From contig JABRWF010000003.1 of the NCBI GenBank assembly GCA_018343915.1, positions 1,116,001-1,180,000 on the forward strand: a stretch of 64,000 bases of DNA. The letters are read 5' to 3'. Made by a program: the position numbers and the translations under genes. Each line of letters begins with the position of its first letter. The stretch's first letter is position 1. Source of the DNA: Agroathelia rolfsii (Eukaryota; Basidiomycota; Agaricomycetes; Amylocorticiales; Amylocorticiaceae). Below the pieces are notes generated by a model. That model searched no databases. It saw only the letters and a program-made list of their open reading frames with translations, and had not been told where the DNA came from. Of this stretch, positions 1 to 10,279 are shown piece after piece.

Positions 1-1222
1 ACACAACCACATTGTACTTAGTACACTTGCCCCAACAAAAGCTTTACACCTAGTTGGCCAGGGTTAAGATACCTCAACCCTTATCTGCATACACAAGAAA
101 ACTTGTGTCTTGACTATAGACCTTGCTTAAAAGTCTTATAGACTTAGAGTAAAGCTTGGTGATAGAAGAGCTCAAGTTTGAGTAATAGCAGAGACAGGGC
201 ATAGAGAAGTGTACACCCCTGTATCCCAAGTCCTGGAAAGAGTAAAAAAGGCCTTACTGTCACAACTATAGTTATACCATGCCATAGACACTATAGTATT
301 TAATCATGTCTACCAAGCATATATTTAGGTTTACCAAGCATATACCCAGGTTTATTCAGTATATACTCAAGATAACTATGAAATCACTCAAGTATTTATT
401 ATTATTATTATCAAGCTACAAATCATGCTGTAGAGGCTATTATACATAATATATCCACAGTATATTATCTATAAGTCATAGTATATCACAGTAAACTATA
501 GTTTATCATTTGGTCAAAGCTCAATTCTAAGCCTAAGGCTTAGAAACAGGTATATTATTATTTCCGCTCCTTTTTACTGTCGTGCTGGTTGTGACATGTC
601 ACATGTCATGTTACACAAAAGAGCGTAACTTTGCATTCCCCATCTTCAGGCACTATTACAGTTATACAGGAACTGTAATACATCATGATAATCATTGAAA
701 CAATCAAGGAAGAACCTAGGAATGATATTGGATCATTTAGTAAGGATTAGTAACTAGAAAGCGTACCAAAGTAGGAGAATAATAGTATACAATTATGTAT
801 TTAAGTTACTAAGGTCTAAGAGATGTTCCCTATCTCACAGACCTCTTTCATCAATACTATCATTGTTATTCATTGTCCTAGGCTCTCTTTACGCCCCTAA
901 GCCCCTATTGTACCACTCTTATTGTCCCAAGTCATAGCCATAGTTATTATAGTTGTCAAAGTTATAGTACACTTCTTTATAGTTAACCTTAGGGTTGGAA
1001 ACCCTAAGAGCGTTACTACTAGCCTTGGATTAGGCTTTACAACCCATTGTTTACTGCTAAGTATTTTTAATAGTCTTTTCTATAGTAATCCTTCATAGTA
1101 TTTATAGTGCTCATAGTTATAGTTTATAGACCTATAACACTTACTGCCTACCCTGTACCTTTGAGGGGTTTCTGTAGACTTTGGTTGAGTTTTGGTGATA
1201 AGAGTCAGGTGTGTTCTTGATA
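1..1222 (+). repeat. LTR1a: Gypsy-1 LTR, cut by the window edge and split by LTR4a
   Basis: Positions 1-257 and 1140-1222 are the 3' part of an LTR1 copy that can be followed in about a dozen other places in the window. It ends in CTTGATA, a decayed CTTGACA terminus. It is interrupted at 258-1139 by a solo LTR4. Its first half lies outside the window. The next LTR1 copy abuts it at 1223 without a normal LTR start, so the junction is a rearrangement and not a simple insertion. Confidence 0.8.
258..1139 (+). mobile_element. LTR4a: solo LTR with TSD CTTAC
   Basis: 882-bp element starting TGTCACAAC and ending CTATAACA, flanked by a perfect 5-bp duplication CTTAC (253-257 and 1140-1144) inside LTR1a. 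Four more copies lie at 2263-3145, 6989-7860, 15161-17009 and 48164-49046, with near-constant length. No internal protein-coding region of this family is seen in the window. At about 812-844 it has an inverted repeat (AGGTCT and AGACCT around AGAGAT and ATCTC) shortly after an AT-rich TATTTAAG, so it probably also carries a promoter-proximal hairpin. Strand follows the TGTCACAAC-first reading and is arbitrary. Confidence 0.85.
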
Positions 1223-1433
1223 AGTACTTTGATGACTAAGCAAAGTTATATAATCAGTCATCATGTGACTGGCCACCATATGACCACTAGTCATGTGACT
1301 TGTTATGTAAGTAGGTCTAGAGCATAGGTCTAGAGCATGATACCATTATAGACTCACTATAATGCAATATTGCATTATACTTAGCACCTTTATACACAGA
1401 TCATGTACCAGTGCACAGACCAGGTAGAAATAG

Positions 1434-1440
1434 TATATAA
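1434..1440 (+). promoter_or_regulatory. TATA box of LTR1
   Basis: TATATAA within the context AGTATATAACCC. The same TATATAA or its complement is kept in other LTR1 copies (for example 9513-9519), about 35 nt before the conserved AGATTTGTTCT leader tract. This fits an LTR promoter; no transcript data are available. Confidence 0.6.
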
Positions 1441-1454
1441 CCCTGTAGTGCCTC

Positions 1455-1494
1455 TACCTGAAGACCCTAGATTTGTTCTCTTTATCTTTAGGTA
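1455..1494 (+). promoter_or_regulatory. LTR1 leader hairpin holding the self-primer tract and a 5' splice site
   Basis: The left arm TACCTGAAGAC (1455-1465) pairs with the right arm, here decayed to ATCTTTAGGTA (1484-1494). In better copies, such as the complement of 26489-26528, the right arm is GTCTTCAGGTA and the 11-bp stem is perfect. The loop contains AGATTTGTTCT (1469-1479), the exact reverse complement of the tract following the LTR at 2052-2062. The right arm ends in CAG/GTAAG, a consensus fungal 5' splice site. Confidence 0.65.
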
Positions 1495-1560
1495 AGCACA
1501 ATAGTGCTTTATATCTAATAAGCAGCTAATATAATAAACTTTGTCTTTAGAGCCTATCTC
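1492..1560 (+). other. predicted spliceosomal intron inside LTR1
   Basis: Donor GTAAGC follows TTTAG (originally CTTCAG), there is a GCTAAT branch-like site, and the acceptor TTTGTCTTTAG ends at 1560. The copy at 9571-9631 is cleaner: GTAAGC, CTAAC at 9605-9609, and TTTGTCTTCAG. The length of 61-69 nt is normal for the host introns in this window. Splicing is inferred only from signals. Confidence 0.45.
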
Positions 1561-2049
1561 TCCCTCTTCCCTCTCTCAAAATCCTCTCTGCTTTATACTA
1601 GGAGGTTACAAGTATGCTTAGTACTACTTGTAGTTGGAGTGTGCTCTGTGCTACTCCTGTGTATATATATAAGATAGGTCTGGCCCTTGTGGTAACTATT
1701 TGTACTTGCAATAATACAAACCAAACATTATGCTTAGCGTACTTAAGTAAACACCAACTAGCTTAGAGTTTATTAGGGTTAAGATACCTTAACCCCTATC
1801 TATATACACAAGATAGTTTGTGTTCTGCCTATAAACCTTGCTTAAAAGTGTTCACACTTAGAGTAAAGCTTGGTGATAGAAAGACTCAAACTTAAGTGAA
1901 AATAGAAACTGGGCACAGAGAAGTATACACCCCTGCATCTCAAGTCCTAGAAAGAGTAAAACAGGCCTTACCGCCTACCCTATACCTTTGAGGGGTTTCT
2001 ATGGACTTTGGTTGAATTTTAGTGACAAGAGTTAGGTGTACTCTTAATA

Positions 2050-2062
2050 TTAGAACAAATCT
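2050..2062 (+). promoter_or_regulatory. primer-binding tract of G1a, complementary to its own leader
   Basis: Immediately after the LTR terminus comes TTAGAACAAATCT. Its last 11 nt (2052-2062) are the exact reverse complement of AGATTTGTTCT at 1469-1479 and in every well-preserved LTR1. It does not begin with the TGG expected for a tRNA primer. The same tract follows LTR1 in G1b (complement of 32762-32772) and, with one G-for-A change that still allows wobble pairing, in G1c (complement of 44265-44275). Confidence 0.7.
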
Positions 2063-2262
2063 CCCCTTCTACGCTAGTTGCTCTATGCACTAGAGGTGGT
2101 ATAGTGAGCCACATTATTTTGAGTAAAAGAACTATTACTATGAAAATTTAAGTAGACTACTATGGTTATTTTACCTACAAAAAGTAGTAACTTTCATTTT
2201 TGTATATTTCTTATTTTTGGGAGTATTCTTGGCCAGCTTGTAAATAGTATTAGTATCCATGG

Positions 2263-3145
2263 TGTCACAGGTCTATAACTGAAGGGCAAACTATGACTAT
2301 GAATACTATGAATATTGTAAAGAATTACTATGAAAAGACTGTAGATAAAGCTTAAGGAAAAAACAGTAGGTTACCTAGCCTAATCCAAGGCTAGGAATGA
2401 CGCTCTTAGGGTTTCCAACCCTAATGTTGATTATAAGGGAGTCTACTATGACTTTGACAACTATAATGCTATAACTATGACTTAGGACAAGGAAAGCAAT
2501 ACAGTGGGAACTTAGGGGCTTAGAGGAAGCTTAGGACAGTAAATAACAATGATGGTATTGACGAAAGAGGTCTGTGAGATGGGGAACATCTCTTAGACCT
2601 TAAAGGTTTAAATACATGGCTGTACACTATTGTTCTCTACTTTGGTACGCTCTACTGACTTCTAACCTTTACTAAATAATCCAATATAATCCCTAAGTTC
2701 CTCCTTGATTGTTCCAGTGATTATCAGCATGTGTTGTAGTTCCTGTGTACCTGTGATAGTGCCTGAAGATAGGAAAATGTAAAGTTACGCTCTTTTGTGT
2801 GACGTGACCGTGACATGTCACAACCAGCGCGGCAGTGATAGTAAGGGAGCGGAAGTAACAATAGGCTTATTTCTGAGCCTTAGCTCAGAACTAAGCTATA
2901 GCTAAGTAGTGAACTATGATCCACTATAATATACTGTGACTTAGAAATAATATACTATGACTTATACTTTACTATGGCATCTATAGCTTGATTTATAGCT
3001 TGATAAAATAAAACTTAAACACCTAAGTAATTCCATAGCTATCCTGAATAAACCTAGGTATATACTTGGTAAACCTGGATATATGCTTGGTAAACTTGAA
3101 TAAATGCTATTGAAGCTATGATATGGCATAACCAGGGTTGTGACA
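2263..3145 (-). mobile_element. LTR4b: solo LTR with TSD CATGG
   Basis: 883-bp copy inverted relative to LTR4a, starting TGTCACAGG and ending GTTGTGACA, flanked by CATGG at 2258-2262 and 3146-3150. It sits in the untranslated leader of G1a. Its length equals that of LTR4e (48164-49046). Confidence 0.85.
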
Positions 3146-3340
3146 CATGGTTGTATTGGTTTTTTCAAGTTATTAAAGGGAACAACACCTAAGTAGATAG
3201 ACAAAAAAGACTCCGGTTGCTACAAATAGCCCAAAAACAAGTAAATACATTTAGTAGAATTAGGCCTAGCTTAAAGGGCAATATAAAAGCTTTTCATCTG
3301 TAAAAATCACTTTAGAAGTCTCTAGTAATTACTATTGAGC

Positions 3341-4660
3341 ATGCCTACTATTTCATACTTAAGCAACAACTGTAGCCCTACCCCTAAGGAAGAAAGTGGT
3401 AAAGATACCTCTTCAGGAGAATACAAATCCTCCAACAAAGAAAACCCTACTTTTCTACCCCCTTTCCTATCTGTACAAATATCTGCTCTACCAACCCCGT
3501 TTACCCTGTATTCACAAACTCCAATAGCCAAACAACCTCAGCCCCCTATCCCTATAACTAATGCGGAATTACTCTAACTACTGGTGGCAAATCAAACCAC
3601 CATGATATAATGGATCTAGAATTAGCAAGGGTTCTAGGCTAAGCCTAAAGAGATTGGTTATCCGCCATCAACCTTTAATAGACAATGGATTAACTTCTAC
3701 CTATTTGTCCAGAAGTTCCAGGCCTATCTAGAACTTAATCCTAGGGTATATATGACAGAAGAAGAAAAGGTTAAATACCTCCTAGGCCTGATGGTAGATG
3801 GGGCAACAGTATGGTCAAGCCTGTGGTATAATAAAATTTGACATGCAGGGGAAGGTTAAAGGGCAGAAGGCCTAGTAACATTTACAGAGGTCTTACAAAG
3901 TTTCAAAACATTATTTGGAGCCTTTGATGAGAAAATTGCAGCAAGAGATCAGCTGCAAAATCTTAGGCAAGGATCCACCTCCACAAGGAACTTTGGGATG
4001 GCATTTATGCTATTAGGAAGAAAAATAGGATTATCTGACAATGATCTCAGGGAAAAATACCTAGAGAGGATGAATGTCAAACTTAGATGTATTATTACAG
4101 GTTGGGATAGGGATACATCCACCCTCCAACTCCTCATAAGCACAGCATACAATGCTGAAGTCAACCTCATGAAAGAAGAAATGTTATCCAGTCAAAGATA
4201 CTAGTACAACAATAACCCCCAAACTAATCTCCAGCAAAGTAACCCTGATGCTATGGATATTTTAGCAACTATCTTGGGAGGGAAACCTAAGCCATCAAAA
4301 AACCCGTTTTTGAGTACAGATTCTAACTATTGAACCTCCCCATTGCAAGTAGCTGCAATGCAAAACCAAACAGCTACAACATTTAATAACCCCTTTAGGT
4401 AAAACAATATTATTTGCTATAATTGTCAAAAAAAGGGACACATTGCACAGGATTGTCAAAGCCCTAAGGTAGACAGGGTTAAAACAAATAACTCATTCCA
4501 AAAGGTGGCTGCAGCTTCATCGACACCACCAATAACAACCCTAGCTGCTAGCAACCAAGATGTGACTACCATGACCTAGTAGAATATAGTAAATATACTA
4601 CAAGAGTAAGGACAAATAATTGTAGCTCTCAAGGATAAACTGGGTTTTTAGAGTGGTTAG
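3341..4660 (+). pseudogene. gag: Gypsy G1a gag remnant
   Basis: Capsid/nucleocapsid region of the Gypsy element. An ATG at 3341 opens a proline-rich N-terminus. A retrotransposon-gag core follows at about 3690-4200, with recognisable pieces such as FNRQWINFYLF, KVKYLLGLMVDGA and LQNLRQG. A zinc knuckle CYNCQKKGHIAQDC (spacing CX2CX4HX4C) lies at about 4418-4460. In-frame TAG/TAA codons occur repeatedly, mainly where sister copies have Trp or Gln, so no intact protein is encoded. Copies in G1b and G1c confirm the reading frame. The family is known to package element RNA; here it is dead. Confidence 0.8.
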
Positions 4661-4739
4661 AGTATGAGGCCAATACTTCTGACTAATATGTACAAAACAA
4701 AATTTTGTCTTTCTCTATTTCTTCTTCTTTCTCTATTTC

Positions 4740-5123
4740 TTCTTTGTATATGGTATAAATAGACAATACCTAAAGATTCCCCTTATATTCCATGGACATT
4801 CATTGACAATTTCTGTATCTACAATGATTGATTCTGGTGCTTCTTCTACATTTGTCAATAAAAAATTCATAGAAAAAAATAAAATAAAAACATTAAAATT
4901 ACAAAAACAAATTCCTCTGTATAATATAGATAATTTACCTAATGTAATAGGCTTTATTTTGGAATATGCAGTCCTTTTAACCTAAATTAGAATGGAATGA
5001 TGATGTTTAGTCTTTTTAGTAGTAGATATTGGTACAGAAGATGTAATATTGGGTATCAATTAGTTACAACTAGAAAACCTCCTTATCAACTGGAAAAAAG
5101 GACATGTTACTTTAATAGACAAT
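4740..5123 (+). pseudogene. Gypsy G1a aspartic protease remnant
   Basis: An open stretch at 4803-4985 includes MIDSGASSTF, the retropepsin active-site motif (D-S-G), followed by a Lys-rich segment seen also in G1b (30098-30343) and G1c. The fold would cleave the Gag-Pol polyprotein. A stop ends the stretch at 4985 and the join to reverse transcriptase needs a frame change. Confidence 0.7.
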
Positions 5124-5628
5124 TTGCTAAAAGATGAGAAGTATAAAAAAATTGAAAAAATCATAAAAGATGAGGATTCTCCTCCACAACTGGCTGCAAC
5201 CCTGGGTTTACCACCCCAATACCAAGAACATGCCAAAGTCTTTTCAGAAATAGACTCCCAGTATTTTCCAACTAGTAAACTATATAACCATAAAATCAAA
5301 CTAGTAGAAGGAGCAGAAATAAAAAGAGCAAAGGTATACCTACTATCTATCCCGGAATTGAAGGAGTTGAATATATACCTAGAAGAGAATCTAGCTAAGG
5401 GATATATAAGAAAATCCCAAAGCCCTTATGCCTCCCTATTTTTCTTTATCCCTAAAAAGAATAGGAAACTCAGGCCTATAGTGGATTATTGCAAATTAAA
5501 TAATATCACTATAAAAAATTCTTATCCACTTCCACTCATCTCTTCTATTGTTAATAGACTCTTACAGGCCAGAATATTTTCTAAATTAGACTTACAATGG
5601 GGATATAACAATGTACTCATAAAGAATA
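5124..5628 (+). pseudogene. pol: Gypsy G1a reverse transcriptase, N-terminal half
   Basis: This is the best-preserved stretch of G1a pol, open through 5124-5628. It shows the linker, then YASLFFFIPKKNRKLRPIVD and the YPLPLISSI and FSKLDLQWGYNN motifs of Ty3/Gypsy reverse transcriptase (fingers and start of palm). It is cut at the TSD GAATA by solo LTR3a and resumes at 6229 with the palm domain. Sister copies are 29470-29983 and 41008-41500 on the minus strand. Confidence 0.8.
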
Positions 5629-6228
5629 TGTTAAGTCTTGGACAGATGGAGATAGTAGAAAAGGGAGGGGTGGAGCAGAATGGAAGTAGAGACAGAGTGA
5701 ATAGGAGTAGAGATGGGAGAGTGGATAAGAAAGGAAAGGGGTGACTAGACTTGGCCAAGATGTATGTGTTAGGCCCTTGCCTAGTTGCGGTCTAGGACAG
5801 GAGTTAGACAGAAGCAGGGGAACTAAGTTGATTTCCAAACTAAGGTAGCTAGGTACATACTAGGTCAGTATAAATACTATAGTAGCAGGAGGATACCAAG
5901 AGGAATAGAAATGAAGTGAGATGGAGAGTGGGAAATAAAATACAGGGCGTAAATAGGCTGAAACTATCTATGTGAACAAGGGTACCAGAATGTATAGGGA
6001 AAATGATGGGAAAACAGGATACATGAGAAGAGGAAAAGACTCTGGGACTCCGGTTGGGTACCAAGCAAGGGGTTGCTAGTTCCGACACCTGAATTGTAGA
6101 GGGTGGAGAGTGGAAGTTGGGAGCTAGACAGGTGTCTTTGGTTGTTGGATGGTAGTAGGCAAGGGTAAGTGGGGACATGTTGGAAATGTCAGAGTGGGAG
6201 CCACTTGTGTGTAGAGGGGGTTGTGATA
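5629..6228 (+). mobile_element. LTR3a: solo LTR with TSD GAATA
   Basis: 600-bp element starting TGTTAAGTCTTG and ending GTTGTGATA, flanked by GAATA (5624-5628 and 6229-6233), inserted in reverse transcriptase. Other copies are LTR3b (31507-32107, minus), LTR3c (43477-44077, plus) and the more diverged LTR3d (23727-24280, plus). Compared with b and c it shows typical CG-to-CA/TG and CCA-to-CTA decay. Confidence 0.85.
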
Positions 6229-6988
6229 GAATAGACACCAAGAGCAAGCAGTATTTATAATTCCTCAAGGATTGTTTGAACCCCTTGTTATGATATTTGG
6301 TCTATGTAATGCCCCTGCCACCTTTCAAGCCATGATGGACAAAATATTTGCAGATCTAATTACGCAAGGGTTAGTATATGTATATATTAATAACATCATT
6401 ATTGCCACTACTGAGCTAAAGAAACACTAACAACTAGTATACAAGGTACTTAAATAATTAGCACAAAATGACCTCTTTGCTAATCTGGATAAGTACTTAT
6501 TTGAAGTACCAGAAGTGGAATTCCTAGGAGTAATTATTAGCTACAACTATGTTTAAATGACCAATGATAAGGTACAGGCTATCCTTGACTAGCTAACCCC
6601 TATGACAGTTAAAGATGTGCAAAAATTTAGAGGTCTAGCAAATTACTATTAGTGGTTCATTAAGGGCTTTAGTGATATCACCAAGCCTTTGGATAGACTT
6701 ACAAGCAAAGGCACTTAGAAATAGGAAGAAGAGGAGCAAGATTCATTTGACAAACTCAAAAAAGCATTCACTATAGCACCTGTGCTCGCAATTTATGATT
6801 ACCAAAGAACAAGTCAAATTGAAATAGAAACCTCTGGTTATACTACTGGTGAAGTATTTTCCCAATTACAAGATAATAGTGAATGGCACCTAATTGCCTT
6901 CTATTCCAAATCCATGGATAATACTCAGCAAAATTACAACATCTGGGATAAGAAAATGCTGGCAATTATCCAAGCATTGGAAGAATGG
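6229..6988 (+). pseudogene. pol: Gypsy G1a reverse transcriptase palm and RNase H start
   Basis: The frame continues from 5628 with VMIFGLCNAPATFQAMMD. The catalytic box is changed to YINN here (YIDD in G1b and G1c). The connection domain and the RNase H start (IEIETSGYTTGEV, AFYSKSMDNTQQNY) follow. Several TAG codons interrupt it. It is split at AATGG by LTR4c. Confidence 0.75.
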
Positions 6989-7860
6989 TGTCACAACCTC
7001 AGTAGTACTAGGCCATAGATAAAATAGCATTCAATCATGTCTACCAAGCATATATTCAAGTTTACCAAGTATATACCTAGGTTTATTCAGCATACACTCA
7101 AGATAACCATAAAATCACTCAAGTATTTATTAATATTATTATCAAGCTACAAATCATGCTATAGAGGCTATGATATATAATATATCATCTATAAGTTATA
7201 GTATATCACAGTAAACCATAGTTTATTATTTGGTCAAAGCTTAGTTCTAAGCCTTGGGCTTAGAAGCAGGTATATTACTATTTCCGCTCCTTTTCACTGT
7301 TGCGCTGGTTGTGACATGTCACACGTCACGTCACACAAAAGAGCGTAACTTTGCATTCCCCATCTTCAGGCACTATCACAGTTACACAGGAACTGCCATA
7401 CATTATGATAATCATTAGAACAATCAAGGAAGAACCTAGGAATAATATTGGATCATTTAGTAAGGATTAGTAACTAGAAAAGCGTACCAAAGTAGGAGAA
7501 CAATAGTATATAATTATGTATTTAAGTTACTAAGGTCTAAGAGATGTTCCCTATCTCACAGACCTCTTTTGTCAATACTATCATTGTTCTTTATTGCCCC
7601 AGGTTTTCTTTACGCCTCTAAGCCCCTATTGTGCTGCTCCCATTGCCCCAAGTCATAGTCATAGTTATTATAGTTGTCAAAGTCATAGTACACTCCCTTA
7701 CAGTTAACCTTAGGGTTGGAAACCCTAGGAGCATCACTTCTAGCCTTGGATTAGGCTTTACAACCAATTGTTTACTACTTAAGTATTCTTAGTCTTTTCC
7801 ACAGCAATCCTTTATAAATATTCATAAGTATTCATAGTTATAGTTTATAGACCTATGACA
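6989..7860 (+). mobile_element. LTR4c: solo LTR with TSD AATGG
   Basis: 872-bp LTR4 copy from TGTCACAACC to CCTATGACA, flanked by AATGG at 6984-6988 and 7861-7865. Removing it and one TSD restores the RNase H reading (EEW, then QHYIIG), which proves the insertion point. Confidence 0.85.
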
Positions 7861-9205
7861 AATGGCAACATTATATTATTGGGTTACCCAAACCAATAGA
7901 AATCCGGTCCGACCATAAGAATCTAGAGTATTGGGCAACTAGTCAGCATCTTAGCTGATGACAAGTATGTTGGTACCAAATCCTACAAGAATACAATTTC
8001 ATGCTTTGTTATAAAGAATCAACAAATAGAAGAGCTAACGCCCTATCTCAAAGACCAGATTTTTATATGGAAGACTCCCAGGATAACCTTGATATTACGG
8101 TACTCCAACCCTTCCACTTCAAAGTCATGGTGGCTAAAAGAGGATATATCTTGGTTGAAGGAGAAAAAGAAATTTTGGTGGACATTAAGAGGGAGAGCAC
8201 TAAGTTGTTGGAATCCCTCTACCAAATTGTCAAGATTGGTCCAAGAAGGATTACCCTAGAATTACAGGATTGGGAAACAGAGGATGGCCTAGTATTATAC
8301 AGAGAAAAAGTATTTGTGCCTCTAAGAAAAGAAATAAAAGAAAAGATTATAGTAAAATACTACAACTCTGCCTTAGCTGGCCACCTAGGATGCACCAAGA
8401 CTTTGGAACTCATCAGTAGAAACTACTACTGGATCAACATAACAAAATAAATAAACCAGTATATAGACTCATACCTACTATACCCAGCAAACAAACCAAG
8501 TTGATAAGTATTACCTGGACTCCTCTAACCTCTTTCTGTACCAGGAAAGCCATGGGAACATGTTACATCAGATTTAATTGTAAAATTACCCAAGTCACAT
8601 AGGTTTGACTCAATCCTGGTAGTGGTAGATTGGCTAACAAAATTGGCATACTTTGTACCCACTAATAAAAACATTACTGCCAAAGATGTAACCAATCTCT
8701 ATGTAAAAAACATGTTCAAATTACATGGCATTCCCTTAACATAGACCTTGGATTGTGGCCCTCAATTTGCTAGCCAAGTTATGAAAGATATATATGCTAG
8801 TTTACACATAAAAACAGCACTGTCCACTGCTTATTACCTACAGAGTGATGGACAAACTGAGTGAGTAAACCAAGAGGTAGAACAATACCTAAGGATCTTC
8901 TATAACTATAGGCAAACAAACTGGGTTGACCTACTTCTATATGCAGAGTTTATACATAACAATAGAAAGAATGAAAGCACATGTTCTAGTGCCTTTGAAC
9001 TCACCTATAGTTATATGCCAAACTGGGAAGCTAGGGATATTCAAAACCCCACACTGGGAGCTTTCAACTGGATCAAAAATGCAAAGGAGGCGTGAAAGGA
9101 AGTACAAGCAGCATTAGGTTTAGCTAGGGAATAAATGGAACAATCATACAATAAAGGAAAAAAGATGTTCCTGGATTTTAAAGAAGGACAGGAAGTATAG
9201 CTTAA
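7861..9205 (+). pseudogene. pol: Gypsy G1a RNase H end and integrase remnant
   Basis: It encodes the end of RNase H (SDHKNLEYWAT), a linker, then integrase. The zinc-binding segment is at about 8380-8510, with GHLGCTKTLELI and a decayed Cys pair. The catalytic core pieces WEHVTSDLIVKLP, CGPQFAS and QSDGQTE carry the DDE residues in part. A GPY-type C-terminal segment begins, and the frame ends abruptly at 9205 where LTR1c starts. An open stretch of 149 codons survives at 8001-8450. Its equivalents in G1b and G1c continue into a chromodomain. Confidence 0.75.
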
Positions 9206-10135
9206 TGTTACAAGTTGATCTATGTACTATAAATTTATTTAAGATTTCTCATTATTTTTCTGATTTTTCTCCAATTTTTCTCTATTTTTTGGTATATAAC
9301 ATGTATATTACATAAGCAGACATTACATAAGTACTCTGATGACTAAGCAAAGTCATGTGATCAGTCATTATGTGACTTATTATGTAAAGCAGGTCTAGAG
9401 CATGGGTCTAGAATATAACACCATTATAGACTTACTATGGTGCAATATTGCATCATACTTAGCACCTCTGTGCACAGACCATGTACCAGGTGCACAGACC
9501 AGGTAGAATTAGTATATAACCCTGTAGTACCTCTACCTGAAGACCCCAGATTTGTTCTTTTTATCTTTAGGTAAGCACAATAGTACTTTGTATCAAGTAG
9601 TTAACTAACATAATAAAATCTTTGTCTTCAGAGTCCCTATCTCTCCCTTTCCCCTCTCCCTCACAAATCCTCTTCACTCTGTGCTTAGGGGTTATAAGCG
9701 TGCTTAGTGCTGCTTATAGTAGGAGTCCACTTAGTGCTACTCCTATGTACATGCATAAGACAGGTCCAGCCCTCGTGGTGACTATTTGCATCTATAACAA
9801 TACAACTTACATAGTGCTTAGAGTACTTAAGCAAGTAAAGACTTTGCTCTGAACTTGTTGCAGTTAAGATACCCTGCACCCCTATTAGCACACACAAGAT
9901 CTTTGGTGTTGTGACAGTAGACCTCACTTGAAAGTTTAGTGAACTTGAAGTAAAGCTTGGTGACTGGAACACTCTAAAGTGAGTGACAGTTAAAATAGGG
10001 CACAAGGTGTGTACACCTGCACATCCCAGGCCTTGGGAGTTGTAAAACAGCTATTATAGGCTACCTTGCACCTTAGAGAGGTTTATGTAGGTACTGGTTG
10101 AGTTTTGGTGGCAAGAGTCAGGTGTGCTCTTGACA
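9206..10135 (+). mobile_element. LTR1c: LTR1 copy truncating G1a
   Basis: Full-length LTR1, TGTTACAAG to CTCTTGACA, about 930 bp. It contains TATATAA at 9513-9519, the AGATTTGTTCT tract at 9548-9558 and the clean predicted intron at 9571-9631. The flanks (CTTAA on the left, AAACT on the right) do not match, so one side has been lost or recombined. Confidence 0.8.
9571..9631 (+). other. predicted intron in LTR1c (clearest copy)
   Basis: TTTAG/GTAAGC donor, CTAAC branch site at 9605-9609 (about 22 nt before the acceptor), and TTTGTCTTCAG acceptor. The spacing matches ordinary introns in the host genes further along the window. Confidence 0.5.
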
Positions 10136-10279
10136 AAACTAGGCACAGAGAAGTGTACACCCCTGTATCCCAAGTCCTGGGAAGAGTAAAACAGGCCTTA
10201 CTGCCTACCCTGTACCTTTGAGGGGTTTTTGTGGACTTTGGTTGAGTTTTGGTGATAAGAGTCAGGTGTACTCTTGATA
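10136..10279 (+). repeat. LTR1d: 3' terminal fragment of LTR1
   Basis: 144 bp matching the last part of LTR1 (GGCACAGAGAAG to CTCTTGATA), joined directly to the end of LTR1c. It is one of several places where LTR1 3' ends follow each other with variable starts. Confidence 0.75.

Larger units (their letters stand above)
1223..2049 (+). repeat. LTR1b: 5' LTR of Gypsy element G1a (left end incomplete)
   Basis: The sequence matches LTR1 from about 130 bp inside its start to its 3' end (CTCTTAATA, a decayed CTCTTGACA) and is followed at once by the primer-binding tract and the element's internal region. It contains the TATA box, hairpin and predicted intron described separately. The first ~130 bp of the LTR are missing where it joins LTR1a. 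Confidence 0.8.
1223..9205 (+). mobile_element. G1a: degraded Ty3/Gypsy chromovirus, plus strand
   Basis: Order seen: 5' LTR1 (1223-2049), primer-binding tract (2052-2062), leader, gag with a CCHC knuckle, aspartic protease, reverse transcriptase, RNase H and integrase. Coding stops at 9205, where another LTR1 begins, so the chromodomain end present in the sister copies is missing. Three solo LTRs interrupt it: LTR4b (2263-3145), LTR3a (5629-6228) and LTR4c (6989-7860), each with a matching TSD. The reading frame resumes exactly after each TSD. Numerous in-frame TAG/TAA codons, largely at expected Trp and Gln positions, make it non-functional. Confidence 0.85.

Noticed and set aside
5849..6268. 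139-codon minus-strand frame in LTR3a, repeated in LTR3b and LTR3c
   Set aside because: It recurs because the LTR recurs. It spans LTR U3-type sequence with Ser/Pro-rich composition, and copies carry different stops. No evidence of translation.
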